NCBI RefSeq assembly: GCF_000621605.1 | Contig: NZ_JHXX01000010.1 | Location: 62,001-126,000, forward strand | DNA from: Butyrivibrio sp. MC2021 | Lineage (GTDB): Bacteria; Bacillota; Clostridia; Lachnospirales; Lachnospiraceae | Length of the DNA: 64,000 nt | Direction: 5' to 3' | Shown: in pieces, positions 17,362 through 26,501 of the stretch | How positions within the stretch are numbered: position 1 is the stretch's first letter | Layout: each line of letters starts with the position of its first letter | Translations under genes and position numbers: made by a program | The notes under the pieces: model-generated | The model's input: only the letters and a program-made list of their open reading frames with translations | Database searches by the model: none | Told to the model about the DNA's origin: nothing

Positions 17362-17403
17362 GTTATCGACTAAAACCACTGCGTGGTTTTTCATATGAAT
17401 TAT
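17278..17403. repeat. Nested palindrome at the end of the guaA gene
   Basis: The outer arms ATAATTCATATGAAAA (17278-17293) and TTTTCATATGAATTAT (ending 17403) enclose an inner hairpin at 17312-17368. That hairpin has the arms CGATAACAAAGGAG and CTCCTTTGTTATCG with a CAGGACTGAATG/CATTCATCCTG tip. It lies 19 bases beyond the guaA stop and could end that transcript, although no clear T-run follows. Confidence 0.7.
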
Positions 17404-17421
17404 CTCGTGCCTGGCTCGTTA

Positions 17422-18972
17422 TCACTCAAGTTCTACAGTTCCCGGGGGCTTGGAGGTGAGGTCATACATTACGCGGTTAACGCCCTTGACCTCGTTGATG
17501 ATGCGGCTCATAACGCGCTGGAGTACCTCGAAAGGAATCTGTGAGGCTTCGGCTGTCATGAAGTCGATGGTCTCAACTGCGCGGAGGACTACTGCGTAGT
17601 CGTAGGTACGCTCATCGCCCATAACACCTACGGAGCGCATGTTGGAGAGAGCTGCAAAGTACTGATCAGGGAGCTTCTCCAGGCCTGCGGCTGCAAGCTC
17701 TGTGCGGTAGATGTAGTCGGCATCCTGAACGATGCGAACCTTCTCAGCTGTAACTTCACCGATGATACGGATGCCAAGTCCCGGTCCGGGGAATGGCTGA
17801 CGGTAAACAAGATACTCGGGAAGCCCCAGCTCAAGGCCTGCCTTTCTTACTTCGTCCTTGAAAAGAAGACGAAGGGGCTCGATGATCTCCTTGAAATCTA
17901 CATAATCAGGAAGTCCGCCAACGTTGTGGTGTGACTTGATAACAACGGATTCTCCGCCGAGACCTGACTCTACTACGTCGGGATAAATAGTTCCCTGGGC
18001 AAGGAAGTCAACTTTTCCAATCTTCTTGGCCTCTTCCTCAAATACACGGATGAACTCCTCGCCGATGATCTTGCGCTTGCGCTCGGGCTCTTCTACGCCC
18101 TTGAGCTTGGCATAATATCTCTCAGCCGCATTTACGCGGATAAAGTTAATATCGAAATTACCGTTGGGTCCGAATACGCCCTCAACCTCGTCGCCCTCGT
18201 TTTTACGAAGAAGACCGTGGTCTACGAATACGCAGGTAAGCTGCTTGCCGATGGCCTTGGCAAGAAGAGCTGCGAGAACCGATGAATCAACGCCGCCGGA
18301 AAGAGCAAGAAGAACCTTGCCGTCTCCAACCTTATCTCTGATCTCCTTAACCGTATTTTCTACGAAGGAATCCATGCGCCAGGTTCCGGAAGTCTCACAG
18401 ATTCCGCGAACAAAGTTGTGAAGGATCTCTTTTCCCTTAACTGTGTGGAGAACCTCAGGATGGAACTGGATCGCATAGAGCTTCTTCTCAGGGCAGGCTG
18501 CTGCTGCAACGGGACAGTCCGCTGTGTGGGCCACTACTTCAAAACCCGGAGCAATCTTACTGATATAATCGAAATGACTCATCCAAACGATGGTGTCATC
18601 TTCGATACCTGCAAAAAGAGTATTCTTCGCACCATCGATATAAGTCTTGGTCTTACCGTACTCACGAACGGGAGCCTTCTCAACATTACCTCCCATAAGA
18701 AGCATCATAAGCTGTGCTCCGTAGCAAAGACCAAGAACGGGGATCCCCAGTTCAAAAAGCTCTTTGGTATAAGTTGGAGCGCCCTCCTCATAACAGGAGT
18801 TAGGGCCCCCTGTAAGGATAATACCCTTGGGATTCATCGCCTTGATCTGGTCGATGGGGGTGCGATAAGAATAAATTTCGCAATAGACGTTACATTCTCT
18901 GACTCTGCGGGCAACCAACTGATTGTACTGCCCACCGAAGTCGATAACTATGACCTTTTCTTCTGAAGCCAT
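17422..18972 (-). CDS. guaA: GMP synthase (glutamine-hydrolysing)
   Basis: 516 residues from ATG 18972 with GGAGGA before it; usual family length. It converts XMP, ATP and glutamine to GMP in the cytoplasm. The N-terminal class I amidotransferase domain has nucleophile C83 in GLCYGAQ and a His-Pro-Glu segment (FHPEVLH). The central ATP pyrophosphatase domain has the P-loop LSGGVDSSV. The C-terminal dimerisation domain has [10 protein letters not shown] and ends KPPGTVELE. It is transcribed alone from the promoter at 19059-19087. Confidence 0.97.
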   Translation of the reverse strand: MASEEKVIVIDFGGQYNQLVARRVRECNVYCEIYSYRTPIDQIKAMNPKGIILTGGPNSCYEEGAPTYTKELFELGIPVLGLCYGAQLMMLLMGGNVEKAPVREYGKTKTYIDGAKNTLFAGIEDDTIVWMSHFDYISKIAPGFEVVAHTADCPVAAAACPEKKLYAIQFHPEVLHTVKGKEILHNFVRGICETSGTWRMDSFVENTVKEIRDKVGDGKVLLALSGGVDSSVLAALLAKAIGKQLTCVFVDHGLLRKNEGDEVEGVFGPNGNFDINFIRVNAAERYYAKLKGVEEPERKRKIIGEEFIRVFEEEAKKIGKVDFLAQGTIYPDVVESGLGGESVVIKSHHNVGGLPDYVDFKEIIEPLRLLFKDEVRKAGLELGLPEYLVYRQPFPGPGLGIRIIGEVTAEKVRIVQDADYIYRTELAAAGLEKLPDQYFAALSNMRSVGVMGDERTYDYAVVLRAVETIDFMTAEASQIPFEVLQRVMSRIINEVKGVNRVMYDLTSKPPGTVELE

Positions 18973-19058
18973 GCTTTCCTCCAATGTTTTATATAAACAT
19001 AATTACTGCATAACTACTACGACAGGAATCTGCCATAAGCAAATCCTCAATTGCGTTG

Positions 19059-19087
19059 ATTATACAATAGGACCCTCGATTGCACAA
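19059..19087 (-). promoter_or_regulatory. Sigma-A promoter of guaA
   Basis: On the minus strand, TTGTGC (rc of 19082-19087) and TATAAT (rc of 19059-19064) are separated by exactly 17 bases. They lie 87 bases upstream of the guaA ATG. No purine riboswitch was recognised in the leader. Confidence 0.7.
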
Positions 19088-19100
19088 GCAACATAACTAA

Positions 19101-19128
19101 CAAAACCATCCTGTTCAATCAGGATGGT
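19101..19128 (-). terminator. Terminator of the P60-esterase operon
   Basis: On the minus strand a nine-base stem ACCATCCTG/CAGGATGGT with a six-base loop is followed by TTTTG. It lies 25 bases past the esterase stop. Confidence 0.7.
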
Positions 19129-19152
19129 CTGTCATCTATGCACAATGCACTG

Positions 19153-19965
19153 TCATTTCTGTACATTACCACTATTCATGCCCTGACTGCTCTCCTCAAG
19201 AGGAAGCCAGTCTATCACCTTTTTAATCTGCTGATCCCAGAAGTCCCAGTCATGGCCGCCCTTTTCTTCATCCCAGGTAAGGTCAGCACCGTTTTTGACA
19301 AAAAAGTCTCTGAGTTCAATGTTGGCAGGATACAGGTCGTCCTCAGTTCCGCAGGACATATAGATCTTGGGAAGTGGCTTTCCATTGCTAAGAAGCTCAT
19401 TAAAGGCAACAGTGGGATTCATATTGCTGTCGGCCGCCTCGTCCACATCCCCCATAACAGCATACTCAAGGCCGAGATGTCCGATATTCTTGTCAAAAAG
19501 ATGTACGGCTGAGGACAGTCCTGCTATAGCCCCGAAGGTATCAGGGTTATTAAGTCCGTTTACGATCGCTCCGTAGCCGCCCATGGAAAGACCTGCAATA
19601 TAGGTATCTTCCCTTTTATCAGATAAGGGGAACATTTTTCTTGTTATATTAACCAGCTCTTTTCCGATAAAATCAGCATAATTTACCTTAGTCACAGGGC
19701 TGTTCAGGTAAAAAGAGTTATCTCCTGAGGGCATCACCACTGCAAGATTCTTCTCTTCTGCCCATCTCTGGATTCTGGTTCCGCTGACCCAGTCTGTGTA
19801 GTTGCCAAATACTCCGTGGAGAAGATAAAGGGTCTTGAATTTACCTCCCTTAGGCATTGCATAGTCGAAGGTGGTGTAATCCAACTTGTCTGCCGGAAGA
19901 ATGACATTCACCGGCACGGTGCGCATAAGATTTTTGGATAAATAGTTTACCTGAATAAGTGCCAT
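19153..19965 (-). CDS. Esterase D/CE1-type serine esterase, cytoplasmic
   Basis: 270 residues, no signal peptide. An alpha/beta hydrolase of the putative esterase family (acetyl- or feruloyl-esterase-like). Seen: LYLLHG oxyanion region near 46-51, nucleophile S127 in GLSMGG, Asp in CGTEDDLYP and His in GGHDWDFWD. The enzyme probably removes acyl groups from sugars or small esters after import of plant cell-wall fragments; the substrate is inferred from context only. An AAGGAGG site inside the end of the P60 gene drives its ATG, two bases after the P60 stop, so the two are co-transcribed. Confidence 0.85.
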   Translation of the reverse strand: MALIQVNYLSKNLMRTVPVNVILPADKLDYTTFDYAMPKGGKFKTLYLLHGVFGNYTDWVSGTRIQRWAEEKNLAVVMPSGDNSFYLNSPVTKVNYADFIGKELVNITRKMFPLSDKREDTYIAGLSMGGYGAIVNGLNNPDTFGAIAGLSSAVHLFDKNIGHLGLEYAVMGDVDEAADSNMNPTVAFNELLSNGKPLPKIYMSCGTEDDLYPANIELRDFFVKNGADLTWDEEKGGHDWDFWDQQIKKVIDWLPLEESSQGMNSGNVQK

Positions 19966-19966
19966 T

Positions 19967-21319
19967 TTATAAAAACCTCCTTACGGAAATAATTGACCTG
20001 TAGGTGGCGGGACTGTATTTGATTCCCGTCTTCTGAGTGCTGGCATGGACAATCTGTCCGCCGCCGATGTAGATTCCCACGTGTCCGCCATAGTAGATGA
20101 CATCTCCGGGCTGGGCGTTGGCATAGGATACCTCCTTGCCGTAGGCTCCCTGAGCCCAGGAGGTTCTGGGAACCGATATTCCGAAGGCCTTGTAAACAGA
20201 CTGAACAAAACCTGAGCAGTCCGCTCCGTTGGTGAGGCTTGTTCCCCCGGGAACGTAAGGATTTCCAACAAATCTGCAGGCATAGGCTGCTATATTACTA
20301 CCTGTGGCACTTCCGGGATTGGCTGTGTTTCCGCCTCCTCCGGAACTGTTATTCCCTCCGGAGCTGCCGGATCCACCGGTATTTCCACCGGAATTGTCCG
20401 AGCCGCCTCCGCCGTCTCCGTTTTCCTTCTCCGCCTCAGCCTTGGCTGCATCCTCTGCTGCCTTGGCTGCCTCCGCAGCCTTCTTGGCGGCGTCAACTTC
20501 CTTCTGCTTGGCTTCAAGCTTCTTCTGAAGGGATGCGATGCTGGCCTGCTGGCTCTTGACCTGGGCTGTGTAAACCGCCGCGTCCTGCTTTGCCTTGGCG
20601 AGCTTCACCTCATAGTCAGCGTACTTGGCCTTGTAATCCGAAAGAAGCTGCTCCATGTAGTTCTGCTCTTCCTCAAGCTCATACTCAGAAGCCTCCAGCT
20701 CGGCCTTTTCCTCCTCAAGTTGATTTCCATAGGCCTCAGCGGCATCCTTGGCTGCTATATACTCCGCCAGCTTGATCCTGTCGTATTCGTAGAGTTCTTC
20801 CACATACTGGGCCTTGTTAAGGGCATCGGAATAACTGGTCGCTGTCAAAAGAATCTGCATATAAGAGAGATTGCCCTTCTCGTACATGAACTTGACTCTT
20901 TCCACCATGGCAGTGTACAGGGTCTCTTCCTGGGCCTTGGCCGCCTCATACTCCTGTTGTGTCTGCTCTATCAGATTCTGCTTGTTCTCAATATCTTCCT
21001 TGATAAGCTCAATATCCGCCATAAGCCCCACCAGTTCAGCCTGGGTCTCGTCAATAGCTTCCTGGGTCTCCGCCTCTGCGTCCGCAATATCACCGATCTT
21101 GTCATTGGCCTCATTAAGCTTATTCTGGCTGGCATTCTTCTCGTTCTCCGCCGCCTTCTTCTGCTTCTCCAGTTCCTTCTTTTCCTTCTCCAGCTTCTTC
21201 TGCTGCTCCTGGAGCTCCTCACTGGTGGTGGCAAAAGAGGTCATGGGACTGGCCGCAAGCATACTGACAGCCAGCAGCGCCGCCAACAATCTATTTCTAA
21301 GTAATCTTCTTTTCTTCAT
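19967..21319 (-). CDS. Secreted NlpC/P60 peptidoglycan hydrolase with long coiled coil
   Basis: About 450 residues from ATG 21319 (upstream GTGs lack a better site). It has a signal peptide (to about A35), then a coiled coil of about 250 residues rich in E, K, A and Q, a Gly/Ser/Asn linker, and a C-terminal NlpC/P60 domain with Cys in ADCSGF, His in GHVGIYIGG and His in IVHAST. This is the CwlO/SagA layout: a D,L-endopeptidase acting on the wall whose coiled coil keeps it inactive until FtsEX-like activation. It is co-transcribed with the esterase. The high A/K/E content explains the spurious frames on both strands. Confidence 0.92.
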   Translation of the reverse strand: MKKRRLLRNRLLAALLAVSMLAASPMTSFATTSEELQEQQKKLEKEKKELEKQKKAAENEKNASQNKLNEANDKIGDIADAEAETQEAIDETQAELVGLMADIELIKEDIENKQNLIEQTQQEYEAAKAQEETLYTAMVERVKFMYEKGNLSYMQILLTATSYSDALNKAQYVEELYEYDRIKLAEYIAAKDAAEAYGNQLEEEKAELEASEYELEEEQNYMEQLLSDYKAKYADYEVKLAKAKQDAAVYTAQVKSQQASIASLQKKLEAKQKEVDAAKKAAEAAKAAEDAAKAEAEKENGDGGGGSDNSGGNTGGSGSSGGNNSSGGGGNTANPGSATGSNIAAYACRFVGNPYVPGGTSLTNGADCSGFVQSVYKAFGISVPRTSWAQGAYGKEVSYANAQPGDVIYYGGHVGIYIGGGQIVHASTQKTGIKYSPATYRSIISVRRFL

Positions 21320-21411
21320 ATCCACCCGATTCAAATGAATCACAAAATGTACAGACTAATAAAAAAACACTACTAAATATAGTATAACATTCCCGCTAAC
21401 TTCTATCTATA

Positions 21412-21443
21412 AGAAAACCCCCTTGCCGTGATACGCAAGGGGG
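21412..21443 (-). terminator. Terminator downstream of asnS
   Basis: On the minus strand a perfect stem CCCCCTTGC/GCAAGGGGG with an eight-base loop is followed by TTTTC. It sits 130 bases beyond the asnS stop, after the dispersed palindrome. Confidence 0.75.
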
Positions 21444-21476
21444 GTGATGTATGATTTATGAATAATTAAATTTTTT

Positions 21477-21540
21477 AATGATATACGAATTGCTCCATGG
21501 CTACGCCATTCTCGCAATTCTACAAAAATTCGGAAATCGC
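21477..21540 (+). repeat. Dispersed ~64-bp palindromic element, copy 1
   Basis: It begins AATGATATACGAATTGCTCC, contains inverted GAATTGC/GCAATTC arms and ends CGGAAATCGC. The reverse complement of 41903-41967 matches it over its whole length with few differences, mainly in the loop. It lies between asnS and its terminator. Confidence 0.8.
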
Positions 21541-21573
21541 GGGGCCCCTGCCCCACTTTATTCCCCTATATCA

Positions 21574-22959
21574 TTAAAAATCGCAATTTCTCGGAGTCCT
21601 AGGATAAGGAATTACGTCACGGATGTTCTCAACGCCGGTTAAGTACATGATAAGACGCTCAAAGCCCATACCGAAGCCGCTGTGGATGCATCCGCCGTAT
21701 CTTCTGGTGTCGAGATACCAGTCGATGCCTTCCTTATCAACGCCCATCTCATTCATTCTCTCAATGAGCTTGTCCAGATTCTCTTCTCTCTGGCTGCCGC
21801 CCATGAGCTCGCCTGCCTGAGGAACAAGAAGGTCTACAGCAGCAACAGTCTTGTTGTCAGGGTTAACCTTCATGTAGTAAGCCTTGATGTCCTTCGGCCA
21901 GTCTGTGATAAATACAGGGCCGCCAAAGTGCTCAACGATGTATTTCTCGTGCTCTTTAGCTATATCCTCGCCGTAGTCAGGCTCGAACTCCCACTTAACA
22001 TCAGCTTTCTTGAGGATGTCTACAACATCATGGTGACTGATACGTGTGAAGTGTGCATTAACGATATCATTAAGCTTGTCCTTAAGTCCCTTGGATACGA
22101 ACTGGTCGCAGAAATTGATCTCCTCAGGGCACTTGTCACAAACATATTTAACAACGAACTTGAGCATATCCTCTTCGATATCCATAAGTCCCTCAAGATC
22201 ACAGAAAGCCATCTCAGGCTCGATCATCCAGAACTCGTTGGCATGGGTCTGGGTGTTGGAGTTCTCTGTTCTGAAGGTAGGTCCGAAGGTATAAATATCA
22301 CCGAAGGCCATAGCGAAGGTCTCGCCCTGAAGCTGTCCTGAACCTGTGATAAAGGACTGCTTGCCGAAGAGGTCCTTGCTGAAATCAACCTGACCGTCCT
22401 CGGTCTTGGGAAGATCGTTCATGTTGAGAGTTGTGATCTTGAACATCTGATCTGAACCCTCACAGTCAGCACCGGTGATCAGAGGAGTGTGAACGTAAAG
22501 GTATCCTCTGTCCTGGAAATAGGTGTGAATCGCCATAGCTGCCACACTTCTGATGCGGAATACAGCGCTGAAGAGGTTTGTACGGGGACGAAGATGTGCC
22601 ACGGTACGAAGATACTCTCTTGTATGACGCTTGGGCTGGATAGGATAATTCTCAGGGCAGTCACCTAAAAGCTCAACTGCAGTAGCCTTAACTTCGAAAG
22701 GCTGCTTATTTTCGGGAGTGAGCACCAGGCTACCTGTTACCTTAACGCTGGAACCGACTCTTATCTTGGAGATGTCATCAAAATTATTAAGTTCCTGATC
22801 GTAAACAACCTGCAAATTTTCAAAGAATGAACCGTCGTTTACGTTAAGGAATCCAAACTGTGCCTGTGCGCGGTTAGTACGTACCCAAGCGCAGATGGTC
22901 ACTTCTTTGGAAGCATACTCAGAAGTATTTCTGAACAGCTCTTTAATTTTTGTTCTCAT
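21574..22959 (-). CDS. asnS: Asparaginyl-tRNA synthetase
   Basis: 461 residues, usual length. It charges tRNA-Asn with asparagine using ATP. The N-terminal OB-fold binds the anticodon (VTICAWVRTNRAQ). The class II catalytic core has motif 2 (FRTENSNT) and motif 3 (GMGFERLIMYLTG). The C-terminus RDVIPYPRTPRNCDF is typical of AsnRS rather than AspRS. GAGGAG precedes the ATG. It is 38 bases downstream of the trigger-factor-like lipoprotein gene in the same direction, so the two may share a transcript. No T-box leader is visible. Confidence 0.96.
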   Translation of the reverse strand: MRTKIKELFRNTSEYASKEVTICAWVRTNRAQAQFGFLNVNDGSFFENLQVVYDQELNNFDDISKIRVGSSVKVTGSLVLTPENKQPFEVKATAVELLGDCPENYPIQPKRHTREYLRTVAHLRPRTNLFSAVFRIRSVAAMAIHTYFQDRGYLYVHTPLITGADCEGSDQMFKITTLNMNDLPKTEDGQVDFSKDLFGKQSFITGSGQLQGETFAMAFGDIYTFGPTFRTENSNTQTHANEFWMIEPEMAFCDLEGLMDIEEDMLKFVVKYVCDKCPEEINFCDQFVSKGLKDKLNDIVNAHFTRISHHDVVDILKKADVKWEFEPDYGEDIAKEHEKYIVEHFGGPVFITDWPKDIKAYYMKVNPDNKTVAAVDLLVPQAGELMGGSQREENLDKLIERMNEMGVDKEGIDWYLDTRRYGGCIHSGFGMGFERLIMYLTGVENIRDVIPYPRTPRNCDF

Positions 22960-22997
22960 CTTTTTTCTCCTCTTAGTTAATATTTATTATGTAAAAA

Positions 22998-24251
22998 TTA
23001 TTCTGCCTCACCGTCAACAACATTGGCGTGCTCTTTAAGGAACTCTACAACCTTCTCAGCCATAAGTCCTTCTCTGTAAAGCTCAAGATCGAGAGAAGCC
23101 TTGTACTCCTCAAAGCTGCTGAAAGCGGTAGAAGAAGCGCTCTCATAAGCCTCCTTGAGATACTTGTCAATGTCTGCATCTGTAATAGTGATGCCCTGCT
23201 CATCAGCGATAGCCTTGAACATTACATACTGATCAGCCATATCTTCGGCTGTCTGCTTGAAGAACTCCTCCTCAGTGCCTGCAAAGCCCTGGGCCTGAGC
23301 CATCATTGAAAGAATGTTGGAAGCAGAGTACTGCTGACCGTACATATATGAATACATGCTTGCATAGTAATCAAGCTGATCAACCTGCTCCTTCATGAAT
23401 CTGTTAAGAAGCTTCTCAGGGAGCTCTTTGAACTCTGCGCCCTCTGTTACAGCCTTGATAACCTCGTTCTCAAGCTCTGTCTTATAGTTGCTCTCACCCT
23501 CTTCTGTAAGGGTCTTCATTACATGAGCGCTGAGCTCCTCAAGATTGGTAACGTCCTCATAGCCAAGGCCTGCTGCCCACTCATCTGTAAGCTCTGTGCT
23601 GGTCTCGCTGATGGTGTTAACTGTTACGGTAAATACTACATCCTTGCCTGCAAGATTGGCTGCGCCGTAGTTCTCAGGGAAAGTGAGGTTAAGATCTCTT
23701 GTCTCACCAACCTTGGCGCCGATAAGTCCGTCCTCGAAGCCGTCGATATAAGAATGGGAACCGATAACAAGATCAGCGCCCTGAGCTGTACCGCCGTCAA
23801 AGGCCTCCTTGGTATCAGCATATTTGCCCACATAGTCGATATTTACTGTATCTCCGCTCTTAACAGGTCTGTTTACCTGGGTAAGAAGTGGATTGGACTG
23901 GGTCAGAGTGTTGTTGATGTAGTCCTGAACATCCTCCTCTGTAACATTAACAGCGGGAACCTCAACGGTTACGCCGTCATACTCGGTAAGAGTAACATAA
24001 TCGGATGCATTGATCTCGCTGAGGGTCATCTCCTCAAGGCCGTCAACATATGCGGCAACATCAAATCCGTCTGTCTCTGTGGTTGTCTCGGAAGCTGTCT
24101 CTGTAGAAGCGCTCTCAGCGGGAGCCTCTGCTGTCTCGGCTGTCTCGGCTGTCTCAACGCCGCTGCCGGCATTCTCTGTCTCCTTGCCGCAGGCTGCAAT
24201 TGTTGTAGCCATTACAGCACCTATAAGTATAACTGCTATTTTCTTTTTCAT
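22998..24251 (-). CDS. Trigger-factor-like FKBP peptidyl-prolyl isomerase lipoprotein
   Basis: 417 residues. A lipoprotein signal (TTIAACGK) and a Thr/Ala/Glu-rich linker to about residue 65 place it outside the membrane. Next comes an FKBP-type isomerase domain (GDTVNIDYVGKYAD, FDGG, IPGF replaced by IDGFEDGLIGAKVGE, LTFPENYG), then a helical C-terminal arm like that of trigger factor. Cytoplasmic trigger factor has the same isomerase-plus-arm order but no signal. The likely role is folding of exported proteins, as with PrsA; this is an inference. AAGGAG precedes the ATG. Confidence 0.85.
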   Translation of the reverse strand: MKKKIAVILIGAVMATTIAACGKETENAGSGVETAETAETAEAPAESASTETASETTTETDGFDVAAYVDGLEEMTLSEINASDYVTLTEYDGVTVEVPAVNVTEEDVQDYINNTLTQSNPLLTQVNRPVKSGDTVNIDYVGKYADTKEAFDGGTAQGADLVIGSHSYIDGFEDGLIGAKVGETRDLNLTFPENYGAANLAGKDVVFTVTVNTISETSTELTDEWAAGLGYEDVTNLEELSAHVMKTLTEEGESNYKTELENEVIKAVTEGAEFKELPEKLLNRFMKEQVDQLDYYASMYSYMYGQQYSASNILSMMAQAQGFAGTEEEFFKQTAEDMADQYVMFKAIADEQGITITDADIDKYLKEAYESASSTAFSSFEEYKASLDLELYREGLMAEKVVEFLKEHANVVDGEAE

Positions 24252-24354
24252 AATTTCTCCTTTAACATAAGCTAATTAACGGTTAGCCCACACCTTTCTT
24301 TCAAACAATATTTTTTATACTACCACACCTTCGCTTCTTATTAAAGTATTTTAT

Positions 24355-24383
24355 TTGCCTTACGGACCAATCAATGCTACAAT
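24355..24383 (+). promoter_or_regulatory. Sigma-A promoter of the gene at 24425
   Basis: TTGCCT (24355-24360) and TACAAT (24378-24383) are separated by 17 bases. They lie 42 bases before the GTG start. Confidence 0.6.
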
Positions 24384-24424
24384 AGTTTAGCATTTTTATT
24401 CAGAATCATTCGGAGGGTTTTGTT

Positions 24425-24901
24425 GTGAGTACTGGACTTATAGTATTAATCGTTGTTTTAGTCGTTTTGGCAGCCTTAGTTGTAGCACTTATTTTCCTTG
24501 GAAAAAGAGCTCAGAAGAAGCAGGATGAGCAGCAGGCTCAGCTGGATGCTATGAAGCAGTCAGTTACAATGCTTATTATCGATAAAAAGCGCATGAAGCT
24601 CAATGAAGCAGGTCTTCCTCAGGCAGTTATCGAGCAGACACCCAAGCTCCTTCGCAGATCCAAGCTTCCGATCCTCAAGGTTAGAATCGGTAACAGAGTT
24701 ATGAGTCTTATCTGCGACGAGAAGATTTTCGACAAGGTTCCTGTTAAGAAGGAAGTTAAGGCGTCCGTAAGCGGAATCTATGTAACAGAGGTCAAGGGCC
24801 TTCGTGCCAACAAGGGTCCCGCTGTAGAGGAAAAGAAGGGCTTCTTCAAGAATCTTGTTGCTAAGGCTCAGGAAAAGGCCGGCGCCAAGATGGTTAAGTA
24901 A
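24425..24901 (+). CDS. Small membrane-anchored protein, unknown function
   Basis: 158 residues from a GTG start with TCGGAGGG eight bases upstream. One N-terminal membrane helix (residues 4-26, rich in V, L and A) is followed by a charged helix (27-50). A basic, beta-rich region comes next (KLPILKVRIGNRVMSLIC), then an amphipathic tail with repeated K, A and E. The topology is probably N-out with the basic region in the cytoplasm. I do not recognise a family. It has its own promoter and terminator. Confidence 0.7.
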   Translation: MSTGLIVLIVVLVVLAALVVALIFLGKRAQKKQDEQQAQLDAMKQSVTMLIIDKKRMKLNEAGLPQAVIEQTPKLLRRSKLPILKVRIGNRVMSLICDEKIFDKVPVKKEVKASVSGIYVTEVKGLRANKGPAVEEKKGFFKNLVAKAQEKAGAKMVK

Positions 24902-24935
24902 TTAAATAAGAAATTGAATATTGTATGCAAAATAA

Positions 24936-24967
24936 TCGGAGGTCCTTAAAGGGCCTCCGAATTTTTT
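24936..24967 (+). terminator. Terminator overlapping the end of a convergent gene
   Basis: The stem TCGGAGGTCC/GGGCCTCCGA is followed by ATTTTTTAT. Its bases also encode the last residues (NSEAL) and stop of the minus-strand gene ending at 24946. Confidence 0.85.
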
Positions 24968-25398
24968 ATCTCTATTACCATCATGGAATCCGACAAAACT
25001 TCGCCACCCATCTCCAGGGCGTACTCCGCCATAAGCTTCATCTCTTCATCCTGTCTGGTTCTTATAAAATCAAAATTGTTGGTGCGAACCTTCATCTGCA
25101 TTGAGCCGTAGGGAGTGTGATACTCCGTGTCGTACTCAAGCCTGTCCGCAAAGGCGAGCTTGGACTTGATATCTCCGCCTCTGATGATCTCCATGCCCTT
25201 TCCGTCAGGGGCTATGGACACCTTGTTGTGGACCTTCACGGTTCCGCCGCCGGCATCCTGCTCCTCGTCATATTCAAGGACGCACATGCCGTCTTCCATT
25301 TCTTCAAAAACACCTGCGGAATTGGTAATGATCTTTTCCGTAGGCTCACCGGCTCTGGAATGAATGCCGGTTACTGTTACATCGACATTTTTTTTCAT
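24946..25398 (-). CDS. DUF1934 (YwiB-like) beta-barrel protein
   Basis: 150 residues, cytoplasmic. The pattern V-x-V-x-GIHS, the EEMEDG turn, LEYDEEQD and the YHTPYGSMQMKV strand match the DUF1934/YwiB family, a small calycin-like beta-barrel of unknown role often near cell-wall or isoprenoid genes. GAGGGAG precedes the ATG. It lies 17 bases after ispE in the same direction. Confidence 0.75.
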   Translation of the reverse strand: MKKNVDVTVTGIHSRAGEPTEKIITNSAGVFEEMEDGMCVLEYDEEQDAGGGTVKVHNKVSIAPDGKGMEIIRGGDIKSKLAFADRLEYDTEYHTPYGSMQMKVRTNNFDFIRTRQDEEMKLMAEYALEMGGEVLSDSMMVIEIKNSEAL

Positions 25399-25415
25399 AA
25401 TATTGCTCCCTCAGA

Positions 25416-26285
25416 TCAGTTGTTAGGGTTGATCGGCCCTGATAAAAACACCTCTTTCGTTATATGACTTGATAAAACCTTATCCACTGCCTCTTTTGCC
25501 TTGTCCTGATCCTCAAATATAGCAAAAACTGTGGGGCCGCTGCCGGTCATAAATGCTCTTACAGCGCCGGCCGCTTCCAAAATCTCCTCAAGCTGCCCTA
25601 TCTCCTGATATCTTGATGCAGTTACGGGCTCAAGAACGTTGCCTATAAGGTCGCACATCTTTCTGATATCACCGGCCTCGATGGCTGCTCTTATGCCGTC
25701 TATATCCGGGTGGCTCTCTATCTCCTTGCTGTCCAGCTCCTTGTAGACCCAGCCTGTGGAAACATCAATGGGGGGCTTGGCAATTACAATGGGACAGTAC
25801 TTCATGTCCTTCAAAATAGTGAGCTCCTCGCCGATACCCTCAGCCAGGGCTGTGCCTCCCAGGATGCAGTAGGGAATGTCCGCTCCCAGCTTGACCGCCA
25901 GTCTGCAGAGCTCCTCTTTGGAAAGTCCCAGGCCCCAGAGCTCATTCAGTGCGGTGTAGGCCGCTGCTCCGTCTGTACTTCCGCCTGCCATGCCCGCTGC
26001 CACGGGAATCCTCTTGATAAGCCTTATATCTGCGCCTTTTTTGACGTTATACTCTTCCTGGAGCTGCCTTGCAACCTTGCAGATCAGATTGCTGTCATCA
26101 GAGGGAATCTTGTCGGACTCTGTAAAAAGAGCTATCTCCCCAGTGTCGTTGTCGGAAAAAGTAAGGGTGTCATACAGATCCACGTTCTGCATTATCATTC
26201 TCACTATGTGATAGCCGTCAGCCCTTCTTCCGGTGACATCCAGTCCCAGGTTTATCTTGGCATAGGCCTTTTTTTCAATCGTCAT
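25416..26285 (-). CDS. ispE: 4-diphosphocytidyl-2-C-methyl-D-erythritol kinase
   Basis: 289 residues, usual length. It phosphorylates CDP-methylerythritol in the MEP isoprenoid pathway. It is a GHMP kinase: N-terminal AYAKINLGLDV with the catalytic Lys, the ATP-binding PVAAGMAGGSTDGAA loop, Asp in LGADIPYC, and the C-terminal MTGSGPTVF loop. The ribosome site is weak (GGTAGG). It heads a two-gene unit with the DUF1934 gene. Confidence 0.95.
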   Translation of the reverse strand: MTIEKKAYAKINLGLDVTGRRADGYHIVRMIMQNVDLYDTLTFSDNDTGEIALFTESDKIPSDDSNLICKVARQLQEEYNVKKGADIRLIKRIPVAAGMAGGSTDGAAAYTALNELWGLGLSKEELCRLAVKLGADIPYCILGGTALAEGIGEELTILKDMKYCPIVIAKPPIDVSTGWVYKELDSKEIESHPDIDGIRAAIEAGDIRKMCDLIGNVLEPVTASRYQEIGQLEEILEAAGAVRAFMTGSGPTVFAIFEDQDKAKEAVDKVLSSHITKEVFLSGPINPNN

Positions 26286-26401
26286 AATTACCTACCATTT
26301 TCTTACATATTTGCTAAATCGATTAAGTGCAGATATTCTCTGCTTTTTTAATCTTCCCACTATCCATCTTTAAACTCAAGAAAAAAAATTCAAAAAAAGA
26401 C

Positions 26402-26428
26402 TAAAGTTTTTTGAAATTCTGCCGATAA
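26402..26428 (+). promoter_or_regulatory. Perfect sigma-28 (FliA/SigD) flagellar promoter
   Basis: TAAAGTTT (26402-26409), 11 bases, then GCCGATAA (26421-26428). This is the exact published consensus for the flagellar/chemotaxis sigma factor. It lies 73 bases before the ATG of the gene at 26502. No other such match was noticed in the window. Confidence 0.85.
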
Positions 26429-26501
26429 GAGGATTAGGTAAACCATGGTTTTCGTTTCAAGCGCGGTATTTAGTAAACCTGTCGCGGAAAAGGAGTTCGG
26501 T

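Noticed and set aside
20239..21338. Several Leu/Ser/Pro-rich plus-strand frames opposite the P60 gene
   Set aside because: They reflect the reverse complement of the Glu/Lys/Ala-rich coiled coil, with low complexity and no start signals.
24946..24967. Truncation of the DUF1934 gene by the terminator
   Set aside because: The protein has the full family length; the hairpin merely overlaps its last codons.
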